From assembly GCA_964568525.1 (NCBI GenBank), contig CAZMPM010000014.1, forward strand, positions 1-30,504: a DNA stretch of 30,504 bases, in the 5' to 3' direction. Positions 17,154-26,237 of this stretch are shown one piece after another (within the stretch, counting starts at the first letter, position 1; every line of letters starts with the position of its first letter). This DNA is from CAYZPB01 sp964568525. GTDB taxonomy: Bacteria > Bacillota > Bacilli > Tepidibacillales > Tepidibacillaceae. A program made the translations under genes and the position numbers. The notes beneath the pieces were generated by a model. It was not told where the DNA came from, did no database searches, and saw only the letters and a list, made by a program, of their open reading frames with translations.

Positions 17154-19931
17154 TTATATACCACTGGTGTTATCGGCATCATCGCCAAAAGGATTTGGCA
17201 TATTTCCAATAATCTTCGAACGCATTGACTCTGCACCGCCAACATCAACAGCTATTACATAATAGAGTGCTCTACCGCCAGCTCCATCTTCAAATGACAT
17301 TCGTTCAGGAGTTAAGTCTTTTTGCAGAACTGTACCAACTTGTCTAAAGCTGCCACCTCCGAAGCCGAGCGCATCAGTGTATTTATAAATACGATAGCCG
17401 ACAATATTCGGATTTGCAATCTTGTCCCAAGAGACATTATTTTTATGGTCCACATCCTTAATACTTAGACCGGAAGGTTGCTCTGGTGTCAGATACGTAA
17501 TCTGTCTTGGATCTGGATAGTGTGGTAACTCACGGTCAAAATCGACTGGGTAACCTTTATTGCCGCTCCAATCAGGATTAGTAGGGTCTGGTAATTCATA
17601 CTCTTCACGTTTGAAGAATATTCCGGTCTGAACCATATCATTTGGTGTCTCTGCTTTAGCATAATAGCGTTTGCCATCATAGTAAACTACACGTGCATAT
17701 ACGAGCGAGTCATCAACTTCAGTCGGAATATATTTTTTATTAAATATATCAGTTGTAAGATAACCGCTCTCTATTGACAACTCGGAAGGCAATAAGCCTG
17801 AAGTACTGGAAACTGTCATTGACACAATATCACTTGGTACTTTAAATTTAGCATCACTTGGCGCAAGTATAGGATCGGTCTTAAGAACTTGTGCAAATAA
17901 ACGCCCCCAAGTTTGCGGGCCGATTCGACCAAAATCAGGTAGTGTAGTGGGGTAAGAGTAGCCAACCCAGACTCCAAGTGTAACTGTTGGGGAGTAGCCA
18001 ACGAACCAAGTGTCTTTATTGTCGTTAGTGGTTCCAGTTTTACCGGCAATATCAACGTTGGACGGTACGTGATTACGCACTCCGCCGCCGGTTCCGTTAG
18101 AGATAACTGTTCTAAGCATATCTGTCATTAGATATGCAGTTTGTTCGCTGAAAACTAGTGTAGGCGTCTGTACCTGCTGGTAAACAACCTCACCATGACG
18201 GTTCACAATTTTTTCAATCATATATGGTTCAAGATAGATTCCGCCGTTAGCAAAAGTTGAGAAAGCGCCAGCCATCTCTTCAGGTGAACTTTCAACTACA
18301 CCAAGAGCCGCCGATAGTTCAGCATCTTTGAAGTAGGTCTGACTTGCTTTTAGACCCATCGCTGAGTAGTATTTGTAGCCTTGTTCCCAACCAACTGCGT
18401 CGTAAACTTTTACTGCAGGAATATTATACGACTGGTTCAAAGCTTGACGTGCTGTTATTAACCCGTTATATCTTAAGTTCCAGTTAGCTGGTTCCCAGTT
18501 ATCATCATAGTTCAGTGGAATGTCATCAATTGGTGTTGCCGGCTGTATCAGTCCAAGCTCAAGTGCTGGTCCATACTGTAGGATTGGCTTGATTGCTGAA
18601 CCGGTCTGTCTTTTGCTAGTGGAACGGAAATTAGAATGGTTAACTTGTGAGACTGAAAAATCACGTCCGCCAACAAAACTTAAGATTGCGCCAGTTTTAT
18701 TTTCAATTAACGTAGCTCCAACTTGCTCAATTGCATTCTCAATTCTTAGGATGGAACCATCTCTCTGTTTAAAGTCGTAACTAATTGGTTTATTGAAGTT
18801 AGCTGGATTCGCAACAACATCTTTCATCGCATCATAAAGTGGTTTATCGATCGTTGTATAAATATGATAACCGCCACTTTGTAATTCGAAGACCATTTGG
18901 CCCAGAAGAACATTATAATCAGGTGTTGCGCGAGTTATTCCATCTTTTTTAAGCATCACTTCAGCTGCACGTAATTCAGCCTCAGTAATTAAATATGGAG
19001 TCTCTACAATCGGTTTACTTTCTGCGAGCGAATAATCGAAAGACTCAGCGATATCAAATGCCATCGCTTCATTGTATTCATCCTTTGTAATGTATCTTTC
19101 TTTCAACATTCTTGAAAGAACAAGTTCTTGTCTAGCTTTAGCTTTTAAGTAACCAGCTTCGTTGAAACCTTCATTGGTAAAAGCAGAAAACTCAGTAGGT
19201 CGGTTCGGAATACCCGCAAGATAGGCTGCTTGTGCAATGTTAATTTCACCAACTTCCCGGTTAAAGTAACCTTGAGCAGCTGCTTGGATTCCGTAAACAT
19301 TATTTAAATTAGCTGCTTTTCCATAGTAGATTTTGTTTGCATAAGCCGCAAAAATATCTTCCTTCTCCATAATGCGTTCGATCCGCAGAGCGAGGAAAAT
19401 TTCTCGCGTTTTTCGTTCGTTCGACTTTACAGAACTTAGAAAAGTGTTTTTAGCGAGCTGCTGAGTAATTGTGCTGCCGCCAGTTTGTACGGGCATATTA
19501 AAGGCTCTCTGAAAGAAAGCGCGAGCAGTTGCTGATAGACTAACGCCTTTGTGTTTCCAGAAAGTATCATCTTCAATTGCAATAACTGCATCTACATAGT
19601 ATTTAGGCATCTCTTCATAAGTGATCAAACGTCGATCTTCATCAGCACGCAGTGGCCCAATCAGTTCGTTACTGCCATTCTCATCGCGACTTGAGTAGTA
19701 AGCGAAACCAGTAAGGCTATCAGTAGAAATACGATCGGAAATCTCTGTTGCCGAACGCACCGGTTCATCCTCAATATAGGACATTACTAAGCCGGTTAGT
19801 ACTCCAATCGCTAAAACTACAACAATTACAGCCGCTAAAATAATTTTGCGAAAGTATTTGCGTAAGGTTTTGACGATTGATCCTTCGTTCTTTTCTTTTT
19901 TAGTTTTTTGCGACTTGTTTGGCAGTGCCAT
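17154..19931 (-). CDS. Class A penicillin-binding protein (PBP1 type)
   Basis: Bifunctional peptidoglycan glycosyltransferase-transpeptidase, 925 aa. It has a Lys-rich cytoplasmic N-terminus and one membrane anchor at about residues 30-51. The family 51 glycosyltransferase domain has catalytic Glu120 in AIEDDTFWKHKG, then TGGSTITQQLAKN. The transpeptidase has Ser445 and Lys448 in TGSAIKP, SYN near residue 500, and KTGT at 631-634. After about residue 810 a fibronectin type III-like domain (SGLSIKDVDHKNNVSWDKI and ALYYVIAVD) is present, as in Bacillus PonA. The ATG follows AGGAGGG. A perfect extended -10 lies about 35 bases upstream. All catalytic motifs are intact. ponA is the likely equivalent, but paralogues exist. 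Confidence 0.95.
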   Translation of the reverse strand: MALPNKSQKTKKEKNEGSIVKTLRKYFRKIILAAVIVVVLAIGVLTGLVMSYIEDEPVRSATEISDRISTDSLTGFAYYSSRDENGSNELIGPLRADEDRRLITYEEMPKYYVDAVIAIEDDTFWKHKGVSLSATARAFFQRAFNMPVQTGGSTITQQLAKNTFLSSVKSNERKTREIFLALRIERIMEKEDIFAAYANKIYYGKAANLNNVYGIQAAAQGYFNREVGEINIAQAAYLAGIPNRPTEFSAFTNEGFNEAGYLKAKARQELVLSRMLKERYITKDEYNEAMAFDIAESFDYSLAESKPIVETPYLITEAELRAAEVMLKKDGITRATPDYNVLLGQMVFELQSGGYHIYTTIDKPLYDAMKDVVANPANFNKPISYDFKQRDGSILRIENAIEQVGATLIENKTGAILSFVGGRDFSVSQVNHSNFRSTSKRQTGSAIKPILQYGPALELGLIQPATPIDDIPLNYDDNWEPANWNLRYNGLITARQALNQSYNIPAVKVYDAVGWEQGYKYYSAMGLKASQTYFKDAELSAALGVVESSPEEMAGAFSTFANGGIYLEPYMIEKIVNRHGEVVYQQVQTPTLVFSEQTAYLMTDMLRTVISNGTGGGVRNHVPSNVDIAGKTGTTNDNKDTWFVGYSPTVTLGVWVGYSYPTTLPDFGRIGPQTWGRLFAQVLKTDPILAPSDAKFKVPSDIVSMTVSSTSGLLPSELSIESGYLTTDIFNKKYIPTEVDDSLVYARVVYYDGKRYYAKAETPNDMVQTGIFFKREEYELPDPTNPDWSGNKGYPVDFDRELPHYPDPRQITYLTPEQPSGLSIKDVDHKNNVSWDKIANPNIVGYRIYKYTDALGFGGGSFRQVGTVLQKDLTPERMSFEDGAGGRALYYVIAVDVGGAESMRSKIIGNMPNPFGDDADNTSGI

Positions 19932-19966
19932 TAGTTACCCTCCTAAGTGGCTATTGTATATTGGCT

Positions 19967-19975
19967 ATTATATCA
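19967..19975 (-). promoter_or_regulatory. Extended -10 promoter of the PBP gene
   Basis: TG-A-TATAAT on the minus strand, perfect to consensus, placing transcription start about 29 bases before the ATG. The -35 match is weak (TTTGTT at 16 bases). Confidence 0.55.
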
Positions 19976-20055
19976 TTTTTAACAGAATAACAAATATTCT
20001 AGAATTCATTATAATTTATACGCGCTAAGAATGCCACAATGAAACTGGCGCAATA

Positions 20056-20085
20056 TTGACTTTTGCTTGTGCTTATGGTTAAAAT
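20056..20085 (+). promoter_or_regulatory. tyrS promoter
   Basis: TTGACT (20056-20061), 18-base spacer, TAAAAT (20080-20085). The start falls near 20092, leaving a leader of about 40 bases. There is no room for a T-box. A short inverted repeat (AATTAG/CTAATT, 20083-20099) straddles the start site. Confidence 0.6.
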
Positions 20086-20130
20086 TAGACATTCTAATTA
20101 ACGATTTATGAACTATTTGGAGGGAATTTG

Positions 20131-21387
20131 ATGGTTGACAGTCTTAAATTAAATGCCACACAACAACAGGAATTTAATAAACAATGGGAGATTCTTAGCC
20201 GCGGCACAGTAGAAATTATACCTGAGGATGAGTTTAAGTTTAAACTTGCCCGTTCAATCGTTACCGGGAAGCCATTGAAAGTGAAGCTGGGACTTGATCC
20301 ATCGGCTCCGGATATTCATATTGGTCATACAGTGCCATTGCAAAAGTTGAAACAGTTTCAACAATTAGGACATATTGTGCAGTTAGTAATTGGCGATTTT
20401 ACAGGGCAAGTTGGCGACCCATCCGGTAAATCCGAGACACGCAAACAGTTGACTCCTGAGCAAGTTAAAGCTAATGCACAGACTTACGTTGATCAGTTAT
20501 TCAAGGTGCTTGACTATAAAAAAACAGAGGTTTTCTATAATAGTGAATGGTTGGCGCCGTTAAATTTTAGTGAGATTATCTATCTCGCATCAACGATCAC
20601 AGTTGCGCGGATGCTGGAGCGTGATGATTTTGAAAAGAGATACAATGCACAGGAACCAATTAGTGTTCACGAATTTTTCTATCCATTGATGCAGGGTTAC
20701 GACTCGGTCGCATTACATACCGATATTGAGATTGGTGGCACTGATCAGAAATTTAACTTATTGATGGGACGCAATTTACAAAAAGAATTTGGACAAGAGC
20801 AACAGGCGATTCTGATGCTTCCACTTATTGAGGGACTTGATGGCGTTCAAAAGATGAGCAAAAGCCTCAATAATTACATCGGCATCGATGAAAAGCCGAA
20901 TCAAATTTATGGCAAAGCAATGTCGATTCCTGATGAGCTAATGGTTAAATATTATCAGTTAGTGACCGATTTACCGCACGATGAGATAAATAAGATTATT
21001 GCTGGTTTAGAGAGTGGTAAGTATCACCCGCGCGATGCCAAAATGAAGATGGCCTATACGCTAGTGCGAATGTACCATGGCGAAAAGGCTGCGATTGCCG
21101 CAGAAGAGCATTTCCGCACAGTTTTTCAGCAGGGAGCACTGCCAGATGATATTGAGGTGGTCGAACTGGACACTAAAGAACTTGATGCAGGAGAGATCTG
21201 GATTGTTAAGTTGCTAGTTGTCTTAAGACTTGTCTCATCGAACGGCGAAGCGCGTCGGATGATCGAGCAAGGAGCGGTGAAAATTAACGAAGCGAAACAA
21301 AGTGATGTTGATGCCAACATTAAAGTGAAAGATGGCATGATCGTCCAGGTTGGGAAACGTAAATTCGCTGAAATCAAACTCAGATAA
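20131..21387 (+). CDS. tyrS: Tyrosyl-tRNA synthetase (TyrZ type)
   Basis: Class I synthetase charging tRNA-Tyr. 418 aa from the ATG at 20131, six bases after GGAGGG; the preceding TTG at 20128 is too close to the ribosome binding site. The HIGH motif is HIGHT (about residue 65) and the second signature is canonical KMSKS (about residue 243). These mark the TyrZ class rather than the TyrS class with KFGKT. A C-terminal S4 RNA-binding domain (about 350-415) contains LVSSNGEARRMIEQGAVKIN. It converges with rpsD on a shared terminator; a tyrS-rpsD neighbourhood is known from Bacillus. Confidence 0.97.
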   Translation: MVDSLKLNATQQQEFNKQWEILSRGTVEIIPEDEFKFKLARSIVTGKPLKVKLGLDPSAPDIHIGHTVPLQKLKQFQQLGHIVQLVIGDFTGQVGDPSGKSETRKQLTPEQVKANAQTYVDQLFKVLDYKKTEVFYNSEWLAPLNFSEIIYLASTITVARMLERDDFEKRYNAQEPISVHEFFYPLMQGYDSVALHTDIEIGGTDQKFNLLMGRNLQKEFGQEQQAILMLPLIEGLDGVQKMSKSLNNYIGIDEKPNQIYGKAMSIPDELMVKYYQLVTDLPHDEINKIIAGLESGKYHPRDAKMKMAYTLVRMYHGEKAAIAAEEHFRTVFQQGALPDDIEVVELDTKELDAGEIWIVKLLVVLRLVSSNGEARRMIEQGAVKINEAKQSDVDANIKVKDGMIVQVGKRKFAEIKLR

Positions 21388-21390
21388 TAA

Positions 21391-21425
21391 AAAAGCATCC
21401 AAGGTAATTGGATGCTTTTATTTTT
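21391..21425. terminator. Bidirectional terminator between tyrS and rpsD
   Basis: AAAAGCATCCA (21391-21401), seven-base loop, TGGATGCTTTT (21409-21419), with T-rich sequence to the right and A-rich to the left. It starts four bases after the tyrS stop. Confidence 0.9.
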
Positions 21426-21439
21426 ATATTGTGTAACGA

Positions 21440-22039
21440 TTATCTTGAGTAGAACTCAACAACTAATTTTTCGTTAACTTCTTGCGGAAGTTCAGCGCGT
21501 TCAGGCAATCTTTTGTAAGTACCTGCAAACTTTTTGACATCATAAGTAAGAAATTCTGGTAGGTAGCTACGATTTTCTAAAGATTCCTTAACAATATCAA
21601 GTTTTTTGCTTTTGTCTCTTAACGCGATAACATCACCAGGTTTACAAATATAGGATGGGATATCCACTTTGCTATCATTTACAAGGATGTGACCGTGATT
21701 AACAAGTTGTCTTGCTCCTTGACGCGTAGTTGAGAAACCAAGGCGATAAGTAAGGTTATCTAAGCGGCTTTCCAAAAGAATCATAAAGTTCTCACCAGAA
21801 ACACCATGCATTTTTGATGCTTTTACAAAAAGATTGACGAACTGCTTTTCACTTAGACCGTACATATGGCGTAGTTTTTGTTTTTCATTTAATTGAAGAC
21901 CGTACTCGCTAACTTTGCGGCGTTGACTCTGTCCGTGTTGTCCAGGAGGAAAAGGACGTTTCATATCCTTACCAGTTCCATCAAGGGAGACGCCAACTCG
22001 ACGAGCAAGTTTGTGTTTAGGTCCAGTATAACGTGACAT
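21440..22039 (-). CDS. rpsD: Ribosomal protein uS4
   Basis: Primary 16S rRNA-binding protein of the small subunit, 199 aa. The N-terminus MSRYTGPKHKLARRVG and the S4 RNA-binding domain (residues about 90-150, with ESRLDNLTYRLGF and RQGARQLVNHGHILVN) are unmistakable. The N-terminal region lacks the four Cys of zinc-binding S4 forms, so this is the zinc-free type. The ATG is preceded by a GAGAGGGG-type site. The long structured leader and strong promoter are described separately. Confidence 0.98.
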   Translation of the reverse strand: MSRYTGPKHKLARRVGVSLDGTGKDMKRPFPPGQHGQSQRRKVSEYGLQLNEKQKLRHMYGLSEKQFVNLFVKASKMHGVSGENFMILLESRLDNLTYRLGFSTTRQGARQLVNHGHILVNDSKVDIPSYICKPGDVIALRDKSKKLDIVKESLENRSYLPEFLTYDVKKFAGTYKRLPERAELPQEVNEKLVVEFYSR

Positions 22040-22205
22040 GTGGTAAAACCCCTCTCATTAATATAAAATAGTATCGGTTGGTAGATGTGCTCGTCCGTGT
22101 CGTTTAGCCAATATTGTTGGCCGCTATTAGAATAAATCAGCCGCTCTAATAGGTAACAGGCAGAGTGAGGGTGCTCACATCTGTAAAGCTTGTCCGATAA
22201 TCACT
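22040..22205 (-). promoter_or_regulatory. Structured rpsD leader, probable S4 autoregulatory element
   Basis: From the promoter the untranslated leader is about 165 nt. It has a closing helix of AGATGTG (minus strand of 22176-22182) with CACATCT (minus strand of 22083-22089), an internal 8-base-pair hairpin CTATTAGA/TCTAATAG (22124-22152) and a smaller GCCAA/TTGGC hairpin. In Bacillus S4 represses its own synthesis by binding such a leader. The architecture here fits, but I have not aligned it to that RNA family. Confidence 0.65.
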
Positions 22206-22211
22206 TTATAT

Positions 22212-22240
22212 ATGATAAGGCTTTGTTTTACTGGTGTCAA
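22212..22240 (-). promoter_or_regulatory. Strong rpsD promoter
   Basis: On the minus strand: perfect TTGACA (22235-22240), 17-base spacer, TATCAT (22212-22217). Confidence 0.75.
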
Positions 22241-22267
22241 GCGAATTTTATATTTTTCGGGTTTTAG

Positions 22268-22296
22268 TTGGCGATGATAAATGTTTGGTATAGAAT
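22268..22296 (+). promoter_or_regulatory. Probable promoter of the exported-protein gene
   Basis: TTGGCG (22268-22273), 17-base spacer, TAGAAT (22291-22296), about 40 bases before the GTG start. Confidence 0.45.
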
Positions 22297-22335
22297 GTAT
22301 GTAATATAGAATATCCTGCGTGGAGGTGTTTACCT

Positions 22336-23496
22336 GTGAACTGGTTGCGATATCTAATAATAGCAATTGTCATTCTGGTATTGCTAGCGTTATTAATTGT
22401 TTTGATTATCCAATTTACAGGTGAATCTAATCCAGAACATAGTTGGAATCGCAAAGAAGATTCTAATCCTTATGATACTGATTCGCTGTATAACCGCGAT
22501 AATATGCCAACACTAGCACAGGTACTAACTAACGCGAATTTTATTGAGCAGGTTAAAGTCAATAATTTGACATATATTTATGGATACAGTCAGGATAATG
22601 AGTATCTCGCATCAATTCATTATGTAAATGAGGAGATAGCTGGCTATCAACTTCGGATTACGCGCCTGGCAACTGATGAGCTGGAATTCTCTTTATTCAT
22701 GCCAGATACAGCGGATATTATGAATACAAAGGAAGCGGAGTTAGCAATCGAACTACTGAGAGATGGCTATCAGATTGAACGTCAGGCTCGGAAGCTTGAT
22801 TGGGAGGATGCTGCTTTTAATTACCACAACGCCGGTGCAGACTGGTCTTTTGTTGAAACTGGTGTCGATGAACAGATCAGTCTACAGGTCAAGAATCTCT
22901 CAACAAATGCAACATGGATTATCAGATTAGATGATTTATCTAACTACTTACTCTTTGCCGAGGTTTTTGCGAACCCTGAACGACTAGAGCTTTTAACCTT
23001 TTTATTCTATTTTGAAAATAAGGAGAGCGGTGATAAATTCAGTCGCAAGATTTCGCTCGATTTAACTAAACTCAGTGAACGTAATAGCGAGAGTGGAATA
23101 GATGATTCGGCAGATCTCTGGTTGTATGGCGATTTCAATTTTATCTATAATCAGTGGTCTCAAAATAATAAGCGCGGCTTTGTCGCCATTGTTGGGGAAG
23201 ATACAATAGCGAATGATGGTTACTATCAGAATGTTGAGCAATGGGTTTATCTTGACAATACCGGTCGTATGCAGTGGTACGGTAACTCTGTTGGGATTTT
23301 CGATGCCACCGGTGTTCCGCTTGATACCGCACAAAACAGCTACAGTTACGAGCTTAATTTAATAGTTAACGAGCGAAATATGTTACAACAATTAGTCCTA
23401 GAAATATATGACAACGCGCTTAATAAACAGATTAAAACGACGGAATTTATTTGGGAACGCACTGCTTCAATGATTATGCCAGTGGTTGCCCAATAA
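22336..23496 (+). CDS. Membrane-anchored extracellular protein of unknown function
   Basis: 386 aa, starting with GTG after GGAGGTG. One long hydrophobic helix (about residues 4-27) with no lipobox Cys suggests an N-terminal anchor with the rest outside the cell. The remainder is acidic, Asn- and Asp-rich and looks predominantly beta: for example WLYGDFNFIYNQWSQ and WVYLDNTGRMQWYGNSVG. I recognise no family, catalytic motif or repeat. It is transcribed away from rpsD, and I see no terminator between it and the WYL regulator 100 bases on. Confidence 0.8.
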   Translation: MNWLRYLIIAIVILVLLALLIVLIIQFTGESNPEHSWNRKEDSNPYDTDSLYNRDNMPTLAQVLTNANFIEQVKVNNLTYIYGYSQDNEYLASIHYVNEEIAGYQLRITRLATDELEFSLFMPDTADIMNTKEAELAIELLRDGYQIERQARKLDWEDAAFNYHNAGADWSFVETGVDEQISLQVKNLSTNATWIIRLDDLSNYLLFAEVFANPERLELLTFLFYFENKESGDKFSRKISLDLTKLSERNSESGIDDSADLWLYGDFNFIYNQWSQNNKRGFVAIVGEDTIANDGYYQNVEQWVYLDNTGRMQWYGNSVGIFDATGVPLDTAQNSYSYELNLIVNERNMLQQLVLEIYDNALNKQIKTTEFIWERTASMIMPVVAQ

Positions 23497-23571
23497 CCGT
23501 TGTCAAAGGACATGCTATAAACTATCTCCCTTTTGTTTACAATCTAACGCTAATGCTTCCATAAACTGTGA

Positions 23572-23577
23572 TATAAT
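23572..23577 (+). promoter_or_regulatory. Extended -10 promoter of the WYL regulator
   Basis: TG-A-TATAAT perfect to consensus, with no good -35. Transcription would begin near 23584. Confidence 0.5.
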
Positions 23578-23596
23578 TTAATAATATACTATCAGA

Positions 23597-24574
23597 ATGG
23601 ATGTGAAGAGTGTGAGCAAACGCGGCAACATGGTTAAAATGATTACACTACTTCAAAGTCGCGGCAGAATGAAAGCAAGTGAAATAGCGCAAGAATTAGA
23701 GGTAAGTGAGCGTCAAGTGCGGACTTATCGCAATGATTTGGAAATGGGCGGTATTTTTGTTAAGTACATAAGCGGAAGATATGGTGGTTATGAACTTGTA
23801 ACTCCCTACCTGTGCGCAGTTGATTTAACACAAAATGAGCTGGCAGTACTCAATATGGTTAAGGAACAACTTATATTTGACGGTAATTTGTATGCTAAAG
23901 ATTATAATGCCATTTATGATAAGATATCTGCGAAATATAAGAAGCATAATTACGATATCAACTTGACTAAATACTATACCATTTCGCAAAAGGCGAATTT
24001 TGCGGATCACGAAATTACTAAGCGTTTCTATGCAATAAACTACGCAATTATTACTAAACGTAAAACATTTATGGAGTATGATTCGTTAACTTCCGGTAAA
24101 CAAGAGCGCATTGTTCATCCATACAGTGTTTATACATACAAAAATGATTTATATATGATTGGATACTGCGAGACTCGCAAGGAAGTACTTGATTTTAAGA
24201 TGGTCCGGATTGTTAAATTAGAAACGCTTGAGGAGCATTTTGAGCAGCTTCCTCATTTTAAACTAGGCAAATACTATGCGAATACAATCGGTAATTTTAA
24301 AGATGATGCAATTGCTATCAAGTTGAAGATTAGCCATCCGTTCTCAACAGTTGTTAGCGAAAAAATCTGGGCAGAAAATCAGAATATCAAGTGGATCGAC
24401 AAGGAAACGATTATCTTTACAGCCAGTTTGCGTGGCTATACAGAGATTAAATCGTGGATTTTAAGTATGGGGCGTTATGTCGAGGTACTTGAACCAGCGG
24501 AGTTGGTTGAGGACGTGTGTGAAGAGCTTGACATAATGATGAAACATTATTTGTGTAAAGCCAAATGTCAATAG
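23597..24574 (+). CDS. HTH-WYL domain transcriptional regulator
   Basis: 325 aa. The N-terminal winged helix (residues about 8-70) holds MKASEIAQELEVSERQVRTYRNDL, the DeoR-like recognition motif. A WYL domain (about 145-225) has FMEYDSLTSGKQERIVHPYSVYTYKNDLYMIGYC and is followed by a WCX-like extension (from about 240). WYL regulators bind small ligands or nucleic acid and often control defence, DNA-damage or stress genes. The start is unsure: the ATG at 23597 lacks a clear ribosome binding site and lies only about 13 bases from the predicted transcript start, and a GTG at 23612 is an alternative. It precedes a broken sensor cassette by 37 bases and is the only intact gene of that group. Confidence 0.9.
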   Translation: MDVKSVSKRGNMVKMITLLQSRGRMKASEIAQELEVSERQVRTYRNDLEMGGIFVKYISGRYGGYELVTPYLCAVDLTQNELAVLNMVKEQLIFDGNLYAKDYNAIYDKISAKYKKHNYDINLTKYYTISQKANFADHEITKRFYAINYAIITKRKTFMEYDSLTSGKQERIVHPYSVYTYKNDLYMIGYCETRKEVLDFKMVRIVKLETLEEHFEQLPHFKLGKYYANTIGNFKDDAIAIKLKISHPFSTVVSEKIWAENQNIKWIDKETIIFTASLRGYTEIKSWILSMGRYVEVLEPAELVEDVCEELDIMMKHYLCKAKCQ

Positions 24575-24611
24575 TGTAAGTAACAGAGGGGTCTGACGGT
24601 ACAGGAAGGAA

Positions 24612-26237
24612 ATGATGATTAGAGTTGTAAGTATCGCTATTCTAATCCTATTTACAATGACCTTACGCCTACCGATTGTGCATAATCTACCCGTGTTTGA
24701 TTATATAAACTACGGGATTATTTATGCATTTATTTATCTTGGATTATTTGTGCTGTGGGGAGTATCAATTAACCGTCGAATTATTCAGAAGCAGACATTG
24801 AAATTCCTCATGACTATAATGGCGTTGATGGTTTTCTAATTCCTCGCTTGTACAATAAAATATATTTTTGCAGACGGTTTGCTTGATTTACAACGCTGGC
24901 TTTGGTATTCCTTCTACATTCCGATGCTATTAATCCCGCTATTAATTGTTTTTGTCTCCTTATCCCTTGGTAGAAGCGAAGACCATACATTGCCGAAATG
25001 GACAATGATATTATACATACCTATTGTTGCGTTAATTCTAGTTGTTTTAACCAACGATATTCATCAATTAGTATTTCAATTCCCTGAGGGAGTGGTTTGG
25101 TCGAGTGGTGATTATCAGTACGGAATTCTCTATTGGCCGGTATTTCTTTTTATGACACTGCCAATACTTATTTCAATTGTAATAACTGTAATAAAAAGCC
25201 GTGTTCCCGATAGTAAGAAGATTATTTTCCTTCCTTTTATCCCCTATTTGATCGGACTATTGTATGGCGTTTTATATGTGTTAAAAGTTCCTTTTATCAG
25301 GGGTTTTGCTGGCGATATGACGGTCGTGTTCTGTTTGTGTTTAATGTCAATTTATGAGAGTCTCATTCGGAGTGGATTTATACGCTCTAATGATAATTAT
25401 GATTTGATGTTTCTTAATTCCGATTTACGAGCGATAATTTATAATCGAGATTTAGAGGTCTGCTGTCAGACTAGCAGTGTACCGTTACCAACAAGTAATA
25501 ATTTGCGTACTTCGGCTTTTTCGATTTCTGGAGGAACGATTATCTGGCAAGAAGATGTAACTGAAATTAACTCTCTGATCAAAGAGTTAGAGGAGATAAA
25601 CGATAGACTGACTGAAGAAAATAATTTGCTCAATGCTGAATTAGAATTACGTGAAAGAACAATCAAAATTGACGAAAAAGCGCGGTTATTCGACACAATC
25701 ACACTAACAGTTGCACCTCAATTAGAGCGGCTAAACAACATTATTAATATGAAAAGTAATCTATTTGAGATTCTTGTTCTTGGAACATACATTAAACGCA
25801 TGAGTAATCTCCTTATATTACGAGAAGATAGTCAATATTTAGAGTCCAAAGAATTAGAGTATTCTCTGCAGGAATCGCTCGAAGTACTTGCAATAGGCAA
25901 AATTGATGCGGCGCTTATATCTAACTGCACTGGCCGAGTTTTTGCTGATAATCTGTTACTAAGTTATGCCTTGTTCGAAGGGATAATTGAAATGCACATG
26001 AATTCAATTAACTCTCTATTTATAAATTTGCAGATTGCAAATGGAAGTTTAAGAGTAAAAATCCGGCTAGGAACAATCAAGGATGACGCCCGAATAGAAC
26101 TTGATAAGGCTGTGAATTTGCAATATATAGAGCAGCTAACTAGCGCTGGTGGTAAGATTGCGATTGGTGCAGACTGCGATGAACAGGGCAGTATTATGTA
26201 TGAAATAGAACTGCCGAGAGTTGGTGAAAGCTTATGA
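24612..26237 (+). pseudogene. 7TM-type sensor kinase-like protein, interrupted by an in-frame TAA
   Basis: Codons 1-75 run from an ATG after AGGAAGGA to a TAA at 24837-24839. The same frame then stays open through the intervening sequence and on to a TGA at 26235-26237, so the two open frames are one gene of about 541 codons with one nonsense codon. The stop falls within the run of membrane helices: hydrophobic segments continue immediately after it (RWLWYSFYIPMLLIPLL, then LVVLTNDIHQLVF). The last half has a coiled coil (LIKELEEINDRLTEENNLL) and TITLTVAPQLERL, then a degenerate ATPase-like tail. This layout resembles the 7TM histidine-kinase-like sensors of Clostridia. The downstream part could be initiated at a TTG at 24879, but without a ribosome binding site. 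Confidence 0.75.

Noticed and set aside
24837..24839. Alternative genetic code as the reason for internal stops
   Set aside because: The codon is TAA, TGA is used as a normal stop elsewhere, and the other lesions are frameshifts and a truncation.
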